A stretch of 64,000 nucleotides of DNA from NCBI RefSeq assembly GCF_015832195.1, contig NC_052046.1, positions 19,460,161 to 19,524,160 of the forward strand, read 5' to 3'. The position numbers and the translations under genes were made by a program. Below, in pieces: positions 25,864 to 38,263 of the stretch. Within the stretch, counting starts at the first letter, position 1. Each line of letters begins with the position of its first letter. This DNA comes from Motacilla alba alba. Taxonomy: Eukaryota > Chordata > Aves > Passeriformes > Motacillidae. Under the pieces are notes generated by a model. The model was not told the DNA's origin, ran no database searches, and saw nothing but the letters and a program-made list of their open reading frames with translations.

Positions 25864-26962
25864 TATTATAGAATCATTTATGCTGGAAAAGATTTCCCAA
25901 GACCATCAGGCTCAAACTTCGACCAATCACTAAGCTGTTAACCAGGCCATAGTGCTAAGTGTCACTTCCAGTCATTTCTGGAACACCTTCAGGGATGGAG
26001 ATTCCATCACCTCCTTGGCAGCCTGTTTCAATACTTTACAATGCTTTCCATGGAGAAATTTTTGATGTACACCTGAACCGGTCTTGGGACAGCTTGAGGC
26101 CATGTTGTCTCATCCTGTCACTGGTTGCCTGGGAGAAGACTCCTACATGACTATAGACTCGTTTCAGGTACTGCTAGGGAATGATAAGGTCCATAAGCCT
26201 CCTTTTTCCCAGAATAAACACCCCCAGCTCCCTCAGCTGCTCCTCATTGGACTTGTGCTCCAGACCCTGCCCCAGCTCTGTTGCCCTTCTCTGCACTCTC
26301 TCCAGCTCCTCAGTGTCTTTCCTGCAGTGAGGGCCCAGAGCTGGACACAGCACTCAAGGTGTGGCCCCACCAGTGCCCAGCACAGGGGGACAATCCCTGC
26401 CCTGCTCCCGCTGGCCACACCATTGCTGATCCAGGCCAGGATGCCATTGGCCTTCTTGGCCACCTGGGCACATGCTGGCTTGTGTTCAGATAGCTGTTCC
26501 ACTGGGCACTTTCCAATCACTCTGTCCCAGCCTGTGAAGCTCCCTGGGGTTGGTACCCAAGGACAGGACCCAGCACTTGGTCTTGCTGAACCTCACACCA
26601 TTGGCCTCAACCCACGATCCAGCCTGTCTAGATCCCTCTGCAGAGCCTTCCTGCCCTCCAGCAGATCAACACTCCCACCCAAACTGGTGTCGTCTACAAA
26701 TTGACAGTGTATTCTATCCCCTCATCCAGATTATCAATAAAGATATTAAACAGAGCTGGCCCCAGTATTGAACTCTGGGGAACATCACTTTGATTGTTCA
26801 CCAGCTGAATGTAACTCCATGCACCACCATGGCCTGGCCATGTAACAGTTTTTACCCAATGAAGAGTCACCTGTCTAAGCCTGCCAGCTTTTCCAGGAGA
26901 GTCCTGTGGGAGTCAATATCAAAAGGTTGGCAAAAACCCAGGTGGAAAGCATCCACAGCATA
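25864..26962 (-). mobile_element. CR1 LINE, 5'-truncated, with C-terminal reverse-transcriptase region
   Basis: Read on the minus strand this is a CR1 copy of about 1.1 kb. From its 5' end (near 26,962) it carries the region just before the reverse-transcriptase catalytic block (GTGGATGCTTTCCACCTGGG; family sense VDVVYLDFSKAFD), then the [18 protein letters not shown] block near 26,720-26,790, then the [20 protein letters not shown] stretch. A clearly readable peptide, [14 protein letters not shown] followed by [20 protein letters not shown], is encoded within 26,233-26,520. The 3' UTR ends at 25,864 in the family's AATCAT...ATTCTATAAT-type terminus. Frameshifts and stops interrupt pol, so it is non-functional. 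The 206-codon frame on the + strand (26,084-26,704) is its antisense shadow. The block is GC-richer than its surroundings, as is usual for CR1. The neighbouring LTR at 27,863 points the same way but is an independent insertion. Confidence 0.92.
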
Positions 26963-27856
26963 TGACCACACTGATCATGACCAACATGTTTCCTTCTGGA
27001 GGGCTGCATACACTGGTTTCTGGTTTGATAGAAAGACTCAGACTGAGCCCAGGAGACAGTAAGTTTGCTATTTACAGAGCTGCAGGACCAAGCTCAGCAT
27101 CCTGCTTTTGCTTACTCATGTCATAGACATCTTTCATGAGCTGAGCAAGAATATGAGAGAGGTTAAAGACAAGGGTCTATGGAGAACCACACAGAAGCAC
27201 CAGGTCTTTTAGAGTAAGAATTCTCACTGATCATGCAAGCTTACAGGAAAGGCCATAAAAAATTTCCAAAATACCATGTGTACAGATTCCCTACCACTGA
27301 AGCATACCCAATTCTGTTGCAGCTCAGCACTCTTGGGGATGTTCAGGGCTCAATAGAGACCATCCAAATCCTCTTTTCATCCATTTCTAATGCCTACATT
27401 GTATTAACCTGTGTTTGACCACATTGCAGGCAAACCAGGATTTTGCTAGGAATGTGTGGAAGGGTGCCAAGGCTGACCTCAAAAGCTATGTGCCCCAGTG
27501 CTTTTCATCTTCTCTCTTGTTTTTTCTTCTCCAAAGCACTCTGGACCCCATATTCATTAATGGGAAAAGATGCGGATAAGAATTGTGGTGGGTGCTTTCA
27601 AATCTTTGAGCTCTGTAGCCATGCTGCTCAAGGGGTACCAGCCATGGTTGCTAGACCACAAGCACACCACAGCCTGCAAGCAAAAAATACATTACTGAAC
27701 ATGTTATCCTTTTTACGGGGTTTGCAGAAAAGCTGGAATATACTATAATTACCACAGAACCAGCCAACGTGCAGCTCATGGCCCACACAGAAGGTTTGGA
27801 CTCCAACTTATGAGTTTGTACTAGAGAAGGAAGGTGATAAATCAAGTTTTTGGGTC
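26963..27856. other. Unique sequence between a CR1 and an LTR
   Basis: No recognised features. The first 100 bp (to about 27,060) could be a badly diverged continuation of the CR1 5' side, but I cannot align it. Confidence 0.4.
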
Positions 27857-27862
27857 ATTTAA

Positions 27863-28302
27863 TGTTGGGATTCTGAGCCTGTGATGACTCCCAAGATGTT
27901 AGGAAGACCTTTTTTCCCAGCCCTACAACTGAAGAAAAAAGTCAAGATTCCTTGGCTCTGGTTTTCAAGGTTGTTTATTTTTCCTTATCTATAACATTCT
28001 TTCTCTGACCTGCGGAGGTCTGTCTGGCAGGTCGGTTCATGGCATACTGCCTGCCCTTGGGGTGGTGTTAGTTTTTTATATTAAGAACTAAGTATACTTT
28101 ATTTACAATAATTTTCCAATACCTATCACCTGTGTTAGACAGTCTGTCTCTACTCTAAACCAATCCAAAAGCGTCACCATCACAGCAGATGATGGAAGAC
28201 AAGAAGGAGGAGAAGAAGTACAGGACACGTCCAGATTCCTCCATCTTGCCTCTTGAACCCCCATTCTAAAACCCCAAAATTCTACTTTTTCACCCTGTGA
28301 CA
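27863..28302 (-). mobile_element. Solo LTR of an endogenous retrovirus, minus orientation
   Basis: On the minus strand the 440-bp block begins TGTCACAGGGTGAAAAAG (right end at 28,302) and ends CAGAATCCCAACA (left end at 27,863), so it has TG...CA termini. Poly(A) signals are the complements of TTTATT at 28,098-28,103 and 27,974-27,979. The flanks are ATTTAA (27,857-27,862) and AATTAA (28,303-28,308), five of six bases identical, consistent with a slightly diverged 6-bp duplication. The opening TGTCACAGGGTG-type sequence is, from memory, common at songbird LTR starts, but I could not search a library. No internal viral sequence lies alongside, so it is scored as a solo LTR. Confidence 0.65.
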
Positions 28303-28308
28303 AATTAA

Positions 28309-31300
28309 CTATCACTCTACTAAAATTCTTGTGGCTTGTACATCCTCACACAAAGTTGCTCCGTGGGCTAAAATCGAAGGCACAAGTGTCTTTGACTCCG
28401 TGCCAAGGTCTCTGAGTCCCCTGCCAGGGTCTCAAGCCATCCAGGGCAGTCAGAGGAATGTCCTGGGTTCTGAGAATTTAATATGCAAATTAAATAGTGG
28501 CTGGGAAATGTGAGACAGAAGTAAAATACCCAAAACCTTTCTGAATGCTAAAATGTGTAGATCTGTCTCACTCTACCAAAAAAGGGGGAAAAAAAAAAAA
28601 AAGGATAGATATGTGTTCACATGCAACTCTGGGGCTTATTAACTAGGAGACGGAGGAAATACATAAAGGTAAGGTATGTTGTCTTAATGCTTGAAGAGAC
28701 CACAATTTCTTTTGAGGTTTTAGTGACTACTGCTCAGATCTTTATCTTCTGGAACTTCAGTAAAATATGTATTAAATTCCAGAACTGATATGTATTGCAG
28801 CACAGAAGCAGCCAGTAATTTTGAAGGAATATTTGTGTTAATTGCAGTGTTCTGTGGAGACTTAATGTAAAGAAATATGTTCAGGTACCCTGTTTGCTAT
28901 ATTGGAAATGGGAATTGGGAGCATCACTGAAAGGAGTGTCATCATTCATTTATCAGGTTTCATTTTATTAACAGATGCAAATTATTTGTTAGACAAACAT
29001 AAAATAAAATGAAAGGAAGAATGAATTTGGTGTCATCACTGGGTGCTTCAGTCAAAACATCTCACTAGAAATAACCAAAAAACTCTGGGTACCATGTGCT
29101 TTTTATCTTGGGTTTACACTATAGTGCAATGAAACACTTTGAAAGGAATGTCTGAAGAAACCACATAAAACTTCAGTATTTTCATGTCAGACACACATTT
29201 TCTTGAAGGCCAGGTTTAGACCTGTTTAAGCTGTATTGTGTGTGGAGAGGAAAAAAGAGCTTGGTGTTATTAGGCAGAATCCCTTTTATATGCAAAGAAT
29301 TGGATCAATTGGACCCTGATTTTCTCTCTCTCCACTTTTTTTGTCCCATTACTTCAAACCCTTGACATTATCTCCGAGAAGGGGCAGATTGAACTGCAGG
29401 GTCTGGCACTTGTCAGTTGTGGATAACATTGGCTTCAGTCAGCCATGTTCACACATAAATAAGCCATGACAGAAACAGACTGGTGAATAGAAAAAACAGG
29501 AGATAATGTTCTTGCATAAGTGTAACAACTAATAAAATCTGCTCCATAAGAAAGGTGACATGTATCTTGAGTAAAATATCAGAAATAGAAATCCTATCCC
29601 TTTGCAGTTCTCAGGGTTTTTTGTTCTTTCTACTTGTCTAGAAGTTAGGAATCTGAAAAACATTATCTTCCATTCAAGCAAGGGAGGGAAAAACACAATT
29701 CAAATGTAGACCTCCCTTACTGGGAAAAAATTAAACTCAGTATGGGCTTATTTATATCCACATGATGTCACTGCAACTCTGCTACAGTGTGGAAAGAAAT
29801 TAAAAAGAAAAAGGAGAGATCAGTGAAAGAAAGGAAGGGTTTTTTCCTAAAGCAAATACAACTCAAAGCAATTTGCATAAATGTCTCTCCTATGATTTTT
29901 TTATTTATGGCCACTAAGTTTCTAATTAAATACTAATTCATAATATCACCAGAATTGTCTCACATTCTCAGCTCTTCATAGCTTTGTCACTTTGATTAAT
30001 GCATAGTCATTTATTAACTTATTTAACAAGCTGAGGTGCTTCATGAGAAACCAGATAATATTCCCGTAGCAGTCTCATTATTGCAAAAAAGTAGTTCTAA
30101 ACTTAAAAAAATTATCCTCAATAATGTTAAGGCTTTTTTTACTGTAGCCTTAAAAGATGGAAATAGGTTTTTTGTTTGATTTATATTATATGGAGTTGTA
30201 TAAAGCATCCATGAATAAAATATATATGTTCATTTAAGCTTGATCACTGTACTATTTCTGTAGTCATGGGTACTGAGGATTTAACTTTTGCTGTATTTAG
30301 GAAGATAATTAATGTTCTGACCAGACAGAGAATAAAGTACTCACTAGAATGGGTTAATTAAAGACATAGATAATGTTTAGATCTTGTGTTTTGTTTTTTA
30401 AATTATTTGTTTTGTTTTCCAGCTAAGCCTGATAAAGAGGAAATCAGAGTTTACCTGGGGAATTATGCTGACTTTGCCTGAAGTAGTTTGACAATTCTGG
30501 AGCTGGCTGAGGGACTGTGGCTCTCTGCCCAGTGGTGAAGGGTGCATCACCACAAAACTCTGATGCCCCTGTGCCAGCAGGGCCGGTCTCTCCCCAGGGA
30601 TCACAAATCCCACTCTCTTCCCTTCCCTCCCTGCTGAGATGAGAACTCACATCCCGCAAGGAAGCATTTGTGCCACGGAGGACAGAAAGGCCAGGTTTGT
30701 GTGTAATGAGGATATTCATAAGGCAGCCATGCTGGTGCTGCTGTCAGGCTGCAGGGGATGAGGGAGCCCTGCATCACGCAGTCTGCGGGGGTCCCAGAGG
30801 ACCTGGGGATTTCTGAGCTGCAGCCCTACTGCTATTTGATTTTCAGGGGAAGGAAGGTTTGAAACAGGCTGGCAGGCAGTAGTTCACTGCATTTCTTCCT
30901 AGAGCTCCTGTCTTCCCCTGGGCCATTTCCATGAAGATGTATTTATTATTCATTCCAATTTCCTCTAGCAAGGATCCTCACATCGTTCTACTGACATGCA
31001 TCTCAAACAACATATATTGACCATATAAAAATAACAGAAATGTGTTTATATGATTGGGAAAAGCCTCCTTACCATATAGTTTCCCTTTATTCTCATACAT
31101 TCACCAACAGGGATATAGGGGAGCAGCCTCAGGTGGCGCGAAGCACATGAGCACAAAAGGGAAGATATGCTTCTGAGCACAGGGGATGTGTAAAGAAGAT
31201 GCTCAGTGTTCATTGTTGTGTCTGAGAAATAAATCAAGTGGCACTTCAGGGGAAAATGTTCCACTGTGGCCTGATAAACCGAAGTATGTTATAGCAAGTC

Positions 31301-33269
31301 CCCCGCGACTATATCCAAAGAGCAGTTGCCCACTTAAACAGATAATAATCACTAATTTTACCATGTAGATTAGTCCCTGTTTAGGTAAATAAAGGTTACT
31401 TTCCAGGGATTTTTGTCCCCTGTGACCTATTTTACTGTGCAATATGATCCGGTAAAGCTGGATCACCAATTATTATGGTTGTTGTTGCACCAGCATCTGA
31501 TAAATTCTTGCAGCAATATGCCACTTTGCAGATTCAGAGGCTTTAGGACATATGAAATATAAGTATGGGGCAGGTTTGAATTAACAGCAGATGACAGCAG
31601 TCTCTTTACAGACTATTCAACAGCCTGCACTACTATTGCATTTCTTCTGAAGTAAGTCACCTTTGCCATATGCTCATTTAGAACCTTCTTATTTTTCTCT
31701 TGCCTCTTCTTACTGTCTCCTACTGAGTTTTTATTTTGTGAAGGCTGAAGATGGGTGATGGCAGATTGCTGTGCAAGTAGAGGTCAAGTTTGACAGAACA
31801 CAGCACCCATAGGCCTTTCCTGGCCTCAATTAAGAGTTTAGTAATGAGTGTAGAGCCTGGGTTGAAACTAGGTTAAATAAGTTTGTTTTAATTTCTGCTG
31901 TTAAGTAAATAAAAGCACCTTATTCTTCAGAGAAGAAAAAAAGCACAGAAAAACAGGAGCTCTTTATAGGATTGCTCTACTGTAATGAATGCTTGCCAAA
32001 CTCCCCAGCTACAGAGGGGGACCTCGGTGGCTATGCAAATCAGACAGACCACTCAGCTTCACCTTCTGCATACCAGAGTGGGAGATTTCCATTCTCTCCA
32101 CCCAGCTCATGGGAGCTCTGCAGAGACCTTTCACATCTCACTTGGTCCCTCCATGAAGTTTCTGGGTTGCTATGACAGCAAGGGTAGCTCGAAGAACCTT
32201 CGCCAAGCTCTAGTCCCTTTTAAAACCTTGAACTTCAGTGCCAAAAACATGGACATGGAAGAGTTCAAGGATTTTGAATACCTTTTTGAATTAGATAGCC
32301 TGATGCAGGGGATTGATTGCTACAAGTGACAATGAACTTATGCTAGATTCAAAAGAAAAAAAGAACAGAAGAAAAATGACAAAAGAGATCTGCATCAATT
32401 AGGTCATAGAGAACCATAGAATTAGTTCCTAACATGGAAATGCCATTAGATATGCTACAGGAAAAATGAAGGAATAATTTAATGATATCTCTTTTAAGTA
32501 TCAGATTTAAAAATCTGATACATATACAAATACAAAACCTCTTTAATAGTTGATCTTAAAAATAATAACTATAAATAATAAAACTCAGATTCTGATTTCC
32601 AGTTTATAGAGCTCCTATTGAATCTGTACAGAAACCTAATTGGAAGGCAGAAATGTAAAATGCTGCTATTAATAAATCAGCCCCTAAAAGACACCAGCAG
32701 ACATTACACATGATGCTCTATAGAAGAGGATATACTAACAAGAAAGTTCCAACAATCTTTTTCAAATTAAAACTCAAGAATAAACCCCTTACTAACCTCC
32801 CTCAGGTTAGAACAACAATCAGTTTTATTATTTCAGTCCCTGATCTTTACAGCTTCTTTTGTCATGTACAATAACTTTATTATATTTGTTTCAGATCTCT
32901 CTTGAATATCAGTTATCAAGGATGCCTAATTTTGCTGAATTTTAGGGTGGTTGATCTTTCCATGTAGAAATATTTCATTTCTTGTCCTCTATTCATATGA
33001 GAGGGTTGTTTAGCTACCTTGGTCCCCTGGGGAAGATTCCACCTTATTGCTATCTCATATTTATGCCTGTCAATGTAACATACATTGGTTCTTGCCCATC
33101 ATTGTCCCTTACCTTAAATAGCATTTCTCTATTGCCCTGTTCATAAAAAATCTCCTTTAGTCTTCATTTTCTCTGCTACATGCATTGAGCTCCTTTCTGC
33201 CATATTTCACAGAGGTGTGTACCTTGCTGGTGGTTCAGATTCAACCCCTGATTTTCTGATACCAAAAAC
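28309..33269. other. AT-rich unique region, some of it resembling conserved non-coding DNA
   Basis: About 5 kb without recognised transposons apart from simple runs (A-run at 28,588-28,602). The sub-stretches 29,720-30,030 and 31,180-31,530 have TAATTA, ATTTGCAT and ATTAAT-type homeodomain/POU-like words in a non-repetitive setting, a texture often seen in vertebrate conserved non-coding elements. A minus-strand 88-codon frame (31,203-31,469) has a hydrophobic N-terminal half but no recognised family. A GC-richer patch covers 30,500-30,900. Confidence 0.4.
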
Positions 33270-33287
33270 TTTTTTTTTTTTTTTTTT
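33270..33287. repeat. Poly(T) run, 18 bases
   Basis: An uninterrupted T-run. In the + direction it could be a slippage tract or the complement of a retroposed poly(A) tail, but no element boundary is seen beside it. Confidence 0.9.
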
Positions 33288-36200
33288 GCTGGTGTGTTGT
33301 TCCCAGTCAATGTAATGTTATGTATTCTGGCCAAAGTTCCTGCCATTGATGTCTCAGCAGATGATCTTCATTCTGATCATACATTTAATGCTAATTTTAT
33401 TGCATTATCCCCAACACCATAAGGTTCTTTTAAAATAGTCCTGTAATCCTTATCTGTATCGATGATGGCTGGAATCCAGCTGATATTGTTGGATTTGATT
33501 AATGCAATACTAGAGATTTGTATCATGTGTGTACGTGCATGTGCGTGCCTGTAAGTGTAAATATCACTTGTCTGTATACATAGCGGAAAAGAAAGAAAAA
33601 AAAGGCTTTTTTTTTCAATACAAGAATTTCCAGTGTAAGAACACAGAATGGATGGCATTTTTCAGTGGAGTACATAAATAAAATAGTTTAGTCCTATTAA
33701 ATTTCATACTAAGGTATCTGACCTCATTACTCTCCCTTAAATACCTTAAAGAAAAGGAGTGGAGCAGCTTCTTTTATATTTACTATTTACTATGTGAAAC
33801 CCATTACTTGTAAGGGAAGGAATAAATCTGCCTGGACCAATTTAACTAAAAGTGTGTTCTTGTCATTAAATCACATGTTGCATCCTTAATAATTTTCTCA
33901 TATTTTCTTGATAAGACTAACCTGTGAAATTTCACATGGTGCAAAAATGTACAACATTTATCTGCTAAAAGAATTGAATTTCTACAAGCAAAACCAGCTT
34001 ATGGTTTCTTGGGAGAACCTGGAATTGATTCACTTCTTGCCCTGCTGTTGGATAAGATGTGAAGTTAAATTTCAAGGTGGAGAATCACCCCAGAGATTGC
34101 TCAGACTCCCTTGATGCATGAGATATCTTTGATGCCATTGCATAGGTTCTTCTGTACTTTTTTACAGGAGAGTTGATAAATGCATTAAATGCTTAAAATA
34201 TTTATTGGTTTGGGGACAGGATACAACATTGCAAGAAATGAGATCATTCTCTACAATGTTAAAATATATGAAAACTGAAACTGTATTTTTCCCCTTCTCA
34301 GAAGCCCTATGCAAATGACAATTTTTCTGTGAAGAATTCAAGTACAGAAATGCTCTGGCAATTGCAAGTTGCAGGTTTTCAGAACCAGTTAGTATTTATT
34401 CTGTTTTAAAATAAGTCATTGTGCAAATTGAGGAAGTAACATTGCTAGCCATTTTCTCTTTGGTACATTCCGATTTAATGTCAACTGCTAGGTAAGATTT
34501 CACAATATACGTCAATTTGACTACATCAAATTCAATGACAAGAGACTTATTTCCCTGTCAAGAGAGGAATGAAGGTTTTGGGCATGTGGAAAGGGGGTGG
34601 TGGAATTGTTCTTGATGCAAGGCTGTGTGCAATAACACAGTGTTTAATTATTTAAGTGAATTGAGGAAAGATGCTGAATATATAGATGTAGATACCTCTG
34701 TTTGCAGCAGAATATGTGCAAGGTGACCTCTACAGGTGCAGCTCCAGCTGCACTGGGACACTCCTGGAGGCTGGTCGTTCAATGTCCACATGCACTTAAC
34801 CCTCCAGCTCAGCTAATGTATCACCCAAGTCAGACAGCTAATGCTTTTCATCAATGCACAAGGACTGTTGTGTTTGTCGTCACCATGTGCAGGCATCACC
34901 CAGCTCCAGCCGTGCTTCAACTGTGAAACAGACATTACCGATTTTATGAGCTGTCAACTTGTCTATCTTGTGCTGGAAGAAACACACAAGCTCATGCCAG
35001 AGCTGCACAGCAGAGCAGCAGTGCAATCACAGGAGAGCCATGCTGGGAAAGGAAATACATCAGAGGTGGGGGCCAGGTCAGGATGTCCTGGGCTTTAAAA
35101 TGGGAAACACTGAGAGACCATTATCCACTGCTTTATAGTTTGCATCCACACCAAACTGTAATTTAGTTGAGTCAGTTTCATTTTTCCAGTGAGGAAAATT
35201 GTAAGTTTTGTGTGTTTGCATGCACAGATGTGTAAACAGAGGCACAAAGGATGATCAGGAACTGTGAGAAGGTAGAAATCATAAAAACCTCCCATTACAG
35301 GCCCTAATCAGCCCTGGTATTATGGTCTCTACCTCCACTAGGAACATAGTTGCTTCAGTTCCCCAGGGCCTTGTCTAGTGGTGTCACCACTCCTTACACA
35401 ACATTGGTTTGCATTTGCTGTTCTTCTTCCACAGACCCACACAGTAGCAGTAAGAGCGCATTGTCATCCTCAGAAAGATCAGGGTATCTAAATTTTTCTC
35501 CTGTTACACTATTTCCAGGTGGTAAACTCCCTGATTTCAGTAGAAATTTGCATAATTTCCAGGTTCCTGATCTTGCATTGAGAGGGTTAATTTTAATCCT
35601 GTTTCATAGTATCAGTCTCACTTATTTTCAGAATTTTTCCTCTGTGATACTCTGATTGGCATTCATTCCACAGCCTTGTTTTCTGTGCCATGGTAAGAGA
35701 ATGAATTAGTATCTGTATTAAAATGTATTGATAAGAGGCCTCACTGGCAAATCTAAGTGACTCTAGTTTTCTGCCTTCTGTCTAGTTTAAAGCATGTATT
35801 GAAATTTTACTCACTCCTATTTTCACCATTCTAATAGCTTCCTATGTGGTGCATTATTAACTAATATATAATTATCACATTTTATTGTTTTACTAAATAT
35901 TTAATCAAGTTTATTTTAAAAATCTACTATTTCAGTAAAACAGGAGAATAAATTGTTCTATCACAATTCACCTTCCCAAAGTATCTGTTGCATGGTCTTC
36001 TGTCCTTTCTTAGTATTGAAATGAGTTCTGCCTTTCTTAGTATTGAGTCTGAGTCCTGTTTTTCAAGTTCCTTTTCTTTGGGCCTCGAAGTCAGAATCTA
36101 TAGATGCTGTTCTGCAGTCATGCAAGCTTATTTTTACTGGAAAGATTTATAAAAATGCCTTGTTTCTGGACCTGCAATTTCATGTAACAGGTCTTTTACT

Positions 36201-38172
36201 GCAATGGTGGTGATCGACCATGCCCCCCTTGTCAAGAGACAGCTTTTCTCCTTGTCTTGGATCCATTATGTGGTATAAGTTTTAGTCTAATCGCAGCTGT
36301 GGTGAGCTTTCTTCTCAAATCTTCATTTCCACTCCATCCTGTTCCTACCTCACTGCTCAACCTCTTCTTTCTATTAAAACTAGAATAAATTATCTAAATT
36401 TGAACCCTAATTTCTCCGGTCTCTCCCTTATGTATCTGCAAAGCAAACTGCTCCATTCTTTTTTCCTTTTTACTTATATGATTACTTCACTTTTCATAGT
36501 TTATTCCTTATTTTCTCTGTAAAGTATAGCTAAACCTGAATTTTGAGCCCCATCATGTGCCTATTAGTATTTTTCTTCCTTTTTTTTTCCTCTTTGCTGA
36601 CTTCTAATAGCTTTTGAAAATGACAGCTTATCTGCCATTTCTAAAGTCTTTCCAGAATATTATCTCTTCTCTCATTTTCAATAACTTTTTAAACTTTCAT
36701 TCAAGAATATTTCTGGATTTCACATGTTTAATTTATTCACTAATTCACACTTTTTCAAGAACTTGTTTTCTATTTTGCAGAATTCCTTTTTAAATGGACA
36801 ATGTTCTAGACCTATTTTTATATAAGGTTCCTTTTTTTTAAACTACATATTCTCATTTTCACTTCATCCAAGTTAATCTTATATGACCAACTGCACTATA
36901 ATTTCCCGAGTACCTATCAAACTCATATCTGACACAGTATTATCTCTAGTAGGTCTGGTGTTTATTTGTCAAGATATTTGTCATCCATCATATACCAGAA
37001 TAACTAAGATGTGCCATTAGTTATTTCATTTACTTCTTAATCCACATTTGGGAAGTCAGTAACTCAGAAGTGATACATCCCTGGTAGAGTTTATCTCTCA
37101 AGACAATTTGAAAATATTAATCTGTTTATAACATCTTACCTGATAGCTGACAAAAGTATTACTCCAGAAGTATGGAATTTGCTTCTTCAGTATAAATCAA
37201 ATTCTCACAAGCTGCTCAGTTCTCAATGTCCTTATCCAACAGTTCAGAAAAATTCAGTCCTGTGCCCGACAGTAAAGCCTCCTCTCTGACAATGTTCACC
37301 CCCTTACTTCCTTTCTCCAGACTGTCCGCATATTGAAGAGTTTTGGCCTATTTCCACCTTTTCTTTTTTAAAATCTGATTTTCTAATACTTGTATGTCAG
37401 GACCCAAAGATAAGATTGTTTTTCTCCTGACTTTTCTTCATTCTAAGCCTTTTAAAGCAGGTGTGTGTGTCCAGCCAAATATCAGCTACCTTACAGATGA
37501 AAAGGTAAGCTACCTGACAGAACATGCAGTAGGCTCTTCAGCGACATGCTGTTTAAATAAAGAAATAAACAAATAGCACAATAATTGCTCCTCATACCAC
37601 ATCATAGATGTCACTGGGTATTCAGTAAAGTAAGCTTATTCTTACACAGTCTTTTTCCTTGCTTAAATGACATACAACCATAATACTAATACAAAAAGAG
37701 ATGTCAAAAGTGGTTATAATTAGACAACATTAGGCATATTATAATATTTCTGTCTAAGATGCTCACGCAAAATGCTGGCTCTAATTTACCCCATAAAAGA
37801 CTGCTTTTCTGGGCTACAAAGCAGGTTACGTAAAATAAGTAGTTACCATTACAGCACTCCACATTAAAAAATATTGTCATGAAAGTGGCAAAAGAATGAT
37901 AAGGAGCTGATGAACTCATAACATCGATAGGTGCTGCAGTTGTTAGCTGAGTGCCTGCACAAGAACCCCAACACTCACAGGTGCTAGGCAAGGACTTCAA
38001 GTGTGGAAGTCTGGAAATATGCGTAATATGCAAACTTGTTTGATTTTTTTTTTTATTTCAAAGACAGATGGTATTTTGTCGTGAATGGTTTAATTTCATG
38101 TCTTATCCAATTAAGATGGAAGCTCTTTCCAAGTATTATTGGTACTGTATTCATACAGTTTGTTTAATAGTG
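33288..38172. other. AT-rich unique region with an open-frame desert
   Basis: No recognised genes or transposons. From 35,656 to 37,393 no frame of 60 codons exists on either strand and the + strand is pyrimidine-rich. A purine/pyrimidine alternating stretch (TGTGTGTACGTGCATGTGCG) lies at about 33,526-33,545. The unit CCTTTCTTAGTATTGA occurs twice at 36,004-36,019 and 36,031-36,046. Confidence 0.45.
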
Positions 38173-38263
38173 ACAGAGAGCTGAGCCAACAAAGCTATTC
38201 TTTGGTCTGTACAATCTAAGAGATAGAAATAGAAAACACAGAGGCCTGGGAAAGACAGAGACA
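38173..38263. repeat. 91-bp dispersed direct duplication, copy 1
   Basis: This 91-bp segment matches 39,541-39,631 at 90 of 91 positions in the same orientation. It starts ACAGAGAGCTGAGCCAAC and ends AAAGACAGAGACA. The only difference is A here against G in copy 2 (AACAAAGC/AACGAAGC). Identity stops sharply at both ends. It matches no transposon family I know. Confidence 0.95.

Noticed and set aside
26084..26704. 206-codon + strand frame, the longest in the window
   Set aside because: It lies antisense to a readable CR1 reverse-transcriptase fragment, so it is a shadow.
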